NCBI RefSeq assembly: GCF_011759375.1
Contig: NZ_JAARML010000006.1
Coordinates: 186,001 to 250,000, forward strand
Reading direction: 5' to 3'
DNA length: 64,000 nucleotides
DNA from: Paraflavitalea devenefica
GTDB lineage: Bacteria > Bacteroidota > Bacteroidia > Chitinophagales > Chitinophagaceae
The translations under genes and the position numbers were made by a program. Below the pieces are notes generated by a model. That model ran no database searches. It saw only the letters and a list, made by a program, of their open reading frames with translations, and was not told the DNA's origin. Below, in pieces: positions 61,517-64,000 of the stretch (the stretch's first letter is position 1; each line of letters begins with the position of its first letter).

Positions 61517-63904
61517 ATGAAAAGCAGATCATTTTCAGTTCTTCCCTTTGCATTATTGCTCATCCAGGGTGCCATAGCACAGCAACATAGCTTTGAAAAA
61601 CCCCTCCTGTCCATTGACTCTTCCCTGCAGCAATACGATGAAGCCTATCCCCGGGAAAACATTTTCCTGGTTACCGACAAAAAAGAATATGTGGCCGGAG
61701 AGACCGTATGGCTGAACAGCTTTATCAGTGTACATCAGCAGCCTACATTCCTGAGCAAAACGGTCTATATTGAACTGGCCAACTATGATGGCAAGGTCAT
61801 TGAAAAGAAGATGTTGCCTGTGGTAAATGGTACCAGTGCTGTAAACATAAAAATTCCCGACACGGTCTCGTCCGGAGCCTACATCATTAACGCCTATACA
61901 TTATGGATGAAGAATATGCCGGCGACTATTGCGCAAACACAGGTATTCGTTATAGGAGATGATTATGCCGCCAAACCATTCCGTTTACAAAAACAGGAAA
62001 GTGTATGCGCCAAAGTGATCATACAACCAGAAGGCGGGGTATGGGGAGAAGGTATAGAGAATAATTTCCTGGTAAGATTAACCGGTAAAAATAACCTGCC
62101 CGTAAAAGATACCTTTTACATTACCGATAATACCAATAAACCAATTGCTGCCGGCAGGACCAATGAGTACGGCCTGGCAAAGATCACCTTCACACCGGCA
62201 GCCGGTAACAGGACTTATAAGTTCAATGCAACCGGCATGACGTCGAATATCACTTTAGAAGCTTCTAAAGGAATAAGCATAAAAACCGACGCTACCAATA
62301 AGAGCAAGCTGTTTATCTCCCTCGACAAAAGCAGCGACAACAAGAAGAACAACTTCCTGGTAATGGGCATTCACCAGAATAAGATCTGTTACCAGTCTGT
62401 TTTCGATTTCAATGAAGGCGCTACGGCAACGGCCGTAAACCGCAATAAGTTACCGGCAGGAGTTATCACGTTCTGGGTATTGGATGAAGAGAACACCGTG
62501 CTGGCACATCGCAAGATATACAATACACCTGCAGCCATTGCCGGTCCGGAGGTTACGATACAAAATACAGAGGGTAAAAAAAGAATTACCATCCCCTCTA
62601 CGCTTAATGCCGGCTTTATTACAGCAGTAGCAACGCGCCCCTTGCTTACAGGCGATGGCGGCACAGTGATTAACCTGTTACCCTCGATCCCGGAGCTGCA
62701 ACAGGACTATTTCGTTGAACTGGATAACCTGCAGACCGATCAATCGCTCGCCGTCATAGATCAACTGTTACTGTCACAAACTACCGGCCTGCTGGGTGCT
62801 AAATGGCAGGTGCAGCCACCTGCGCTGAAATACATCGTTGAATCGGGCATTACCATCAGGGGAAAAGTAGCTCCCTTTGTTGGCAAAATAGATGCCCAGG
62901 GATACGATGCGGAGCTGATCATTAAAGGAGATGACTCCTCCACTACCCTTTCCAAAGCCAAAACTTTCCCCAATGGCGATTTTACCGTACCCGATGTTCA
63001 GTTTAAGAAAGAGGCCCGTATCTATTTCCAGGCCCATAATCCCAAGAACAAGAAGGAACTGATGAAGATGGAACTCTATCCTTCCTTCTTTGACACACTG
63101 AAAACAGCAGCCCTGGCGCCATTGATACGTTATCCCAAGGAATACCTGAAAGGGCAGCTTGACCCGGCATTTAAAAAATTACTGGATAGCCTCAAACCTG
63201 TTGATCCGCGGTTCAGGGAGTTGCAGCAGGTGGTAGTAACTGCCAAAGCAAAAAGCAGGATGGATTCTTTGAAACAGGAATACCTGAGCCCTATTTTTAA
63301 TGATGGAACATCTCAGGTGCTGGTGCCTGAAAGAACTAATTACATCAGTATATGGCAGTTTATACGGGGTAGTGTACCCGGTATCATTATTGAGGGCGAC
63401 CTGCTGGACCCGGTGGTGCGATTTTCCCGTTACAATGAAGCACCCCAAAGCACTGGTACGGGGGAAGACATGAGCGACGCCATGGAAAATCCTACAGGCA
63501 TCTACTTTTTCCTGAATGAAGTACAGGTTTCCAAAGACGTGCTGAATTCCATTCAGGTAGAAGATATTGCACTGGTTACTGTTAACAAACAGCCAACGGC
63601 TACGCTGGGCGCTTATAATGGTTATATAGCCGTATTTACCAAAAAGGGAGCGGCCACTTCTACTACAGATAAGAGCCTTGCCAGTGATAAACGTAAGGGT
63701 TATTCTGTAACACGGGAAGTATACCTATATCTGTCTGAAGAAAAAGAACCGCAGCCGGGCAACACCTTGGCCTGGAGAAGCTTTAGCAAGCCTTTACCTA
63801 AACCTATAGTTTTTAATGTACCGGGATCATTGAACAGTGAACTGATCATCGGCGGATGGGATGCCAACGGAAAACTGGTCATTGAAAGAAAAACAATCCA
63901 GTAA
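61517..63904 (+). CDS. MG2-like / TonB-plug-like exported protein
   Basis: 795 residues with a signal peptide ending AIAQ. The N-terminal region (YPRENIFLVTDKKEYVAGET, VWLNSFISVHQQPTFLSKTV) resembles the macroglobulin MG2 domain of Bacteroidota surface proteins. The C-terminal third contains a plug-like part (ELQQVVVTAKAKSRMDSLKQ, FIRGSVPGIIIEGD, YFFLNEVQVSK, NGYIAVFTKKG) but no barrel follows. Such plug-without-barrel proteins often accompany SusCD loci. It lies downstream of the module B terminator and may have its own promoter (TATATTG near 61481). Confidence 0.75.
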   Translation: MKSRSFSVLPFALLLIQGAIAQQHSFEKPLLSIDSSLQQYDEAYPRENIFLVTDKKEYVAGETVWLNSFISVHQQPTFLSKTVYIELANYDGKVIEKKMLPVVNGTSAVNIKIPDTVSSGAYIINAYTLWMKNMPATIAQTQVFVIGDDYAAKPFRLQKQESVCAKVIIQPEGGVWGEGIENNFLVRLTGKNNLPVKDTFYITDNTNKPIAAGRTNEYGLAKITFTPAAGNRTYKFNATGMTSNITLEASKGISIKTDATNKSKLFISLDKSSDNKKNNFLVMGIHQNKICYQSVFDFNEGATATAVNRNKLPAGVITFWVLDEENTVLAHRKIYNTPAAIAGPEVTIQNTEGKKRITIPSTLNAGFITAVATRPLLTGDGGTVINLLPSIPELQQDYFVELDNLQTDQSLAVIDQLLLSQTTGLLGAKWQVQPPALKYIVESGITIRGKVAPFVGKIDAQGYDAELIIKGDDSSTTLSKAKTFPNGDFTVPDVQFKKEARIYFQAHNPKNKKELMKMELYPSFFDTLKTAALAPLIRYPKEYLKGQLDPAFKKLLDSLKPVDPRFRELQQVVVTAKAKSRMDSLKQEYLSPIFNDGTSQVLVPERTNYISIWQFIRGSVPGIIIEGDLLDPVVRFSRYNEAPQSTGTGEDMSDAMENPTGIYFFLNEVQVSKDVLNSIQVEDIALVTVNKQPTATLGAYNGYIAVFTKKGAATSTTDKSLASDKRKGYSVTREVYLYLSEEKEPQPGNTLAWRSFSKPLPKPIVFNVPGSLNSELIIGGWDANGKLVIERKTIQ

Positions 63905-63915
63905 TAAAACATTGT

Positions 63916-63946
63916 CACCCTGAGCTTGTCGAAGGGCTGTCGAAGG
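63916..63946. repeat. CACCCTGAGCTTGTCGAAGG repeat
   Basis: CACCCTGAGCTTGTCGAAGG followed by a partial GCTGTCGAAGG. This word is a very widespread intergenic repeat in many bacterial phyla. It follows the stop codon by a few bases. Confidence 0.7.
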
Positions 63947-64000
63947 AACATTACCGCCTTCCCGTCTTTCTGGCTAAGCCTTTTCCTACCCCCACGGCCA

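Noticed and set aside
1..64000. tRNA or rRNA genes
   Set aside because: Gene-free stretches were read on both strands; no cloverleaf with a TTCRA-type loop and no rRNA-like segment was recognised.

Overview
The window comes from a Bacteroidota genome, most likely the family Chitinophagaceae (Chitinophaga/Niastella-like). This rests on two SusC/SusD pairs, a type IX secretion sorting domain, LptD and LptA-like proteins of Bacteroidota type, LytTR two-component genes, few Shine-Dalgarno sequences and several promoter boxes of the Bacteroidota form TAnnTTTG. The assignment is by inference from gene content; no rRNA or tRNA gene was found to confirm it.

Layout. 1-5.9 kb: transglutaminase-like protein (cut by the window edge), Dps, a LytTR/LytS two-component pair and a TonB-dependent receptor. 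5.9-9.0 kb: two paralogous exported Gfo/Idh/MocA oxidoreductases. 9.1-15.4 kb: CsaA, O6-alkylguanine alkyltransferase, AcuI-like reductase, a PaaE-like flavin/2Fe-2S reductase, NDH-2, a small lipoprotein, a membrane thioredoxin and a DinB protein. 15.7-21.1 kb: an ethanolamine catabolic locus (permease, HTH/TPR regulator candidate, structured leader-like RNA, eutB, eutC) without microcompartment genes. 21.9-35.5 kb: mostly housekeeping genes (glycosyltransferase, CAP lipoprotein, GNAT, Fbp, aspartokinase, MutS-like ATPase, surface proteins, TlpA-like protein, Ung, PlsC). 35.6-43.7 kb: a cell-envelope cluster (LptD, two amidases, MlaD/MCE, LptA/OstA-like, small barrel). 44.0-49.8 kb and 54.9-63.9 kb: two duplicated modules, each a DeoR regulator followed by SusC and SusD; the second adds a lipoprotein and a large MG2/plug protein.

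Between the two DeoR-SusCD modules (49.8-54.8 kb) lies a scrap-yard of repeats. It holds a REP-associated tyrosine transposase element, an internally deleted short copy of it, the 3' tip of a polymorphic toxin with an orphan AT-rich immunity gene, three members (one broken) of an uncharacterised protein family, and several repeat families.

The most unusual observation is a set of long intergenic arrays built on a strict 11-bp period (about 21492-21848, 50578-50731 and 53645-53710). The units are degenerate and centred on YAGMG-like cores, and the phase is kept over as much as 350 bp. Two arrays are partly inverted on themselves. They are not CRISPRs, not coding, and not explained by any gene. 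Other candidates are a matching operator/promoter architecture on both sides of the HTH/TPR gene at the eut locus, a structured RNA ending in an intrinsic terminator before eutB, 7-bp arrays seated directly upstream of three promoters, and an intergenic repeat that has entered a coding sequence.
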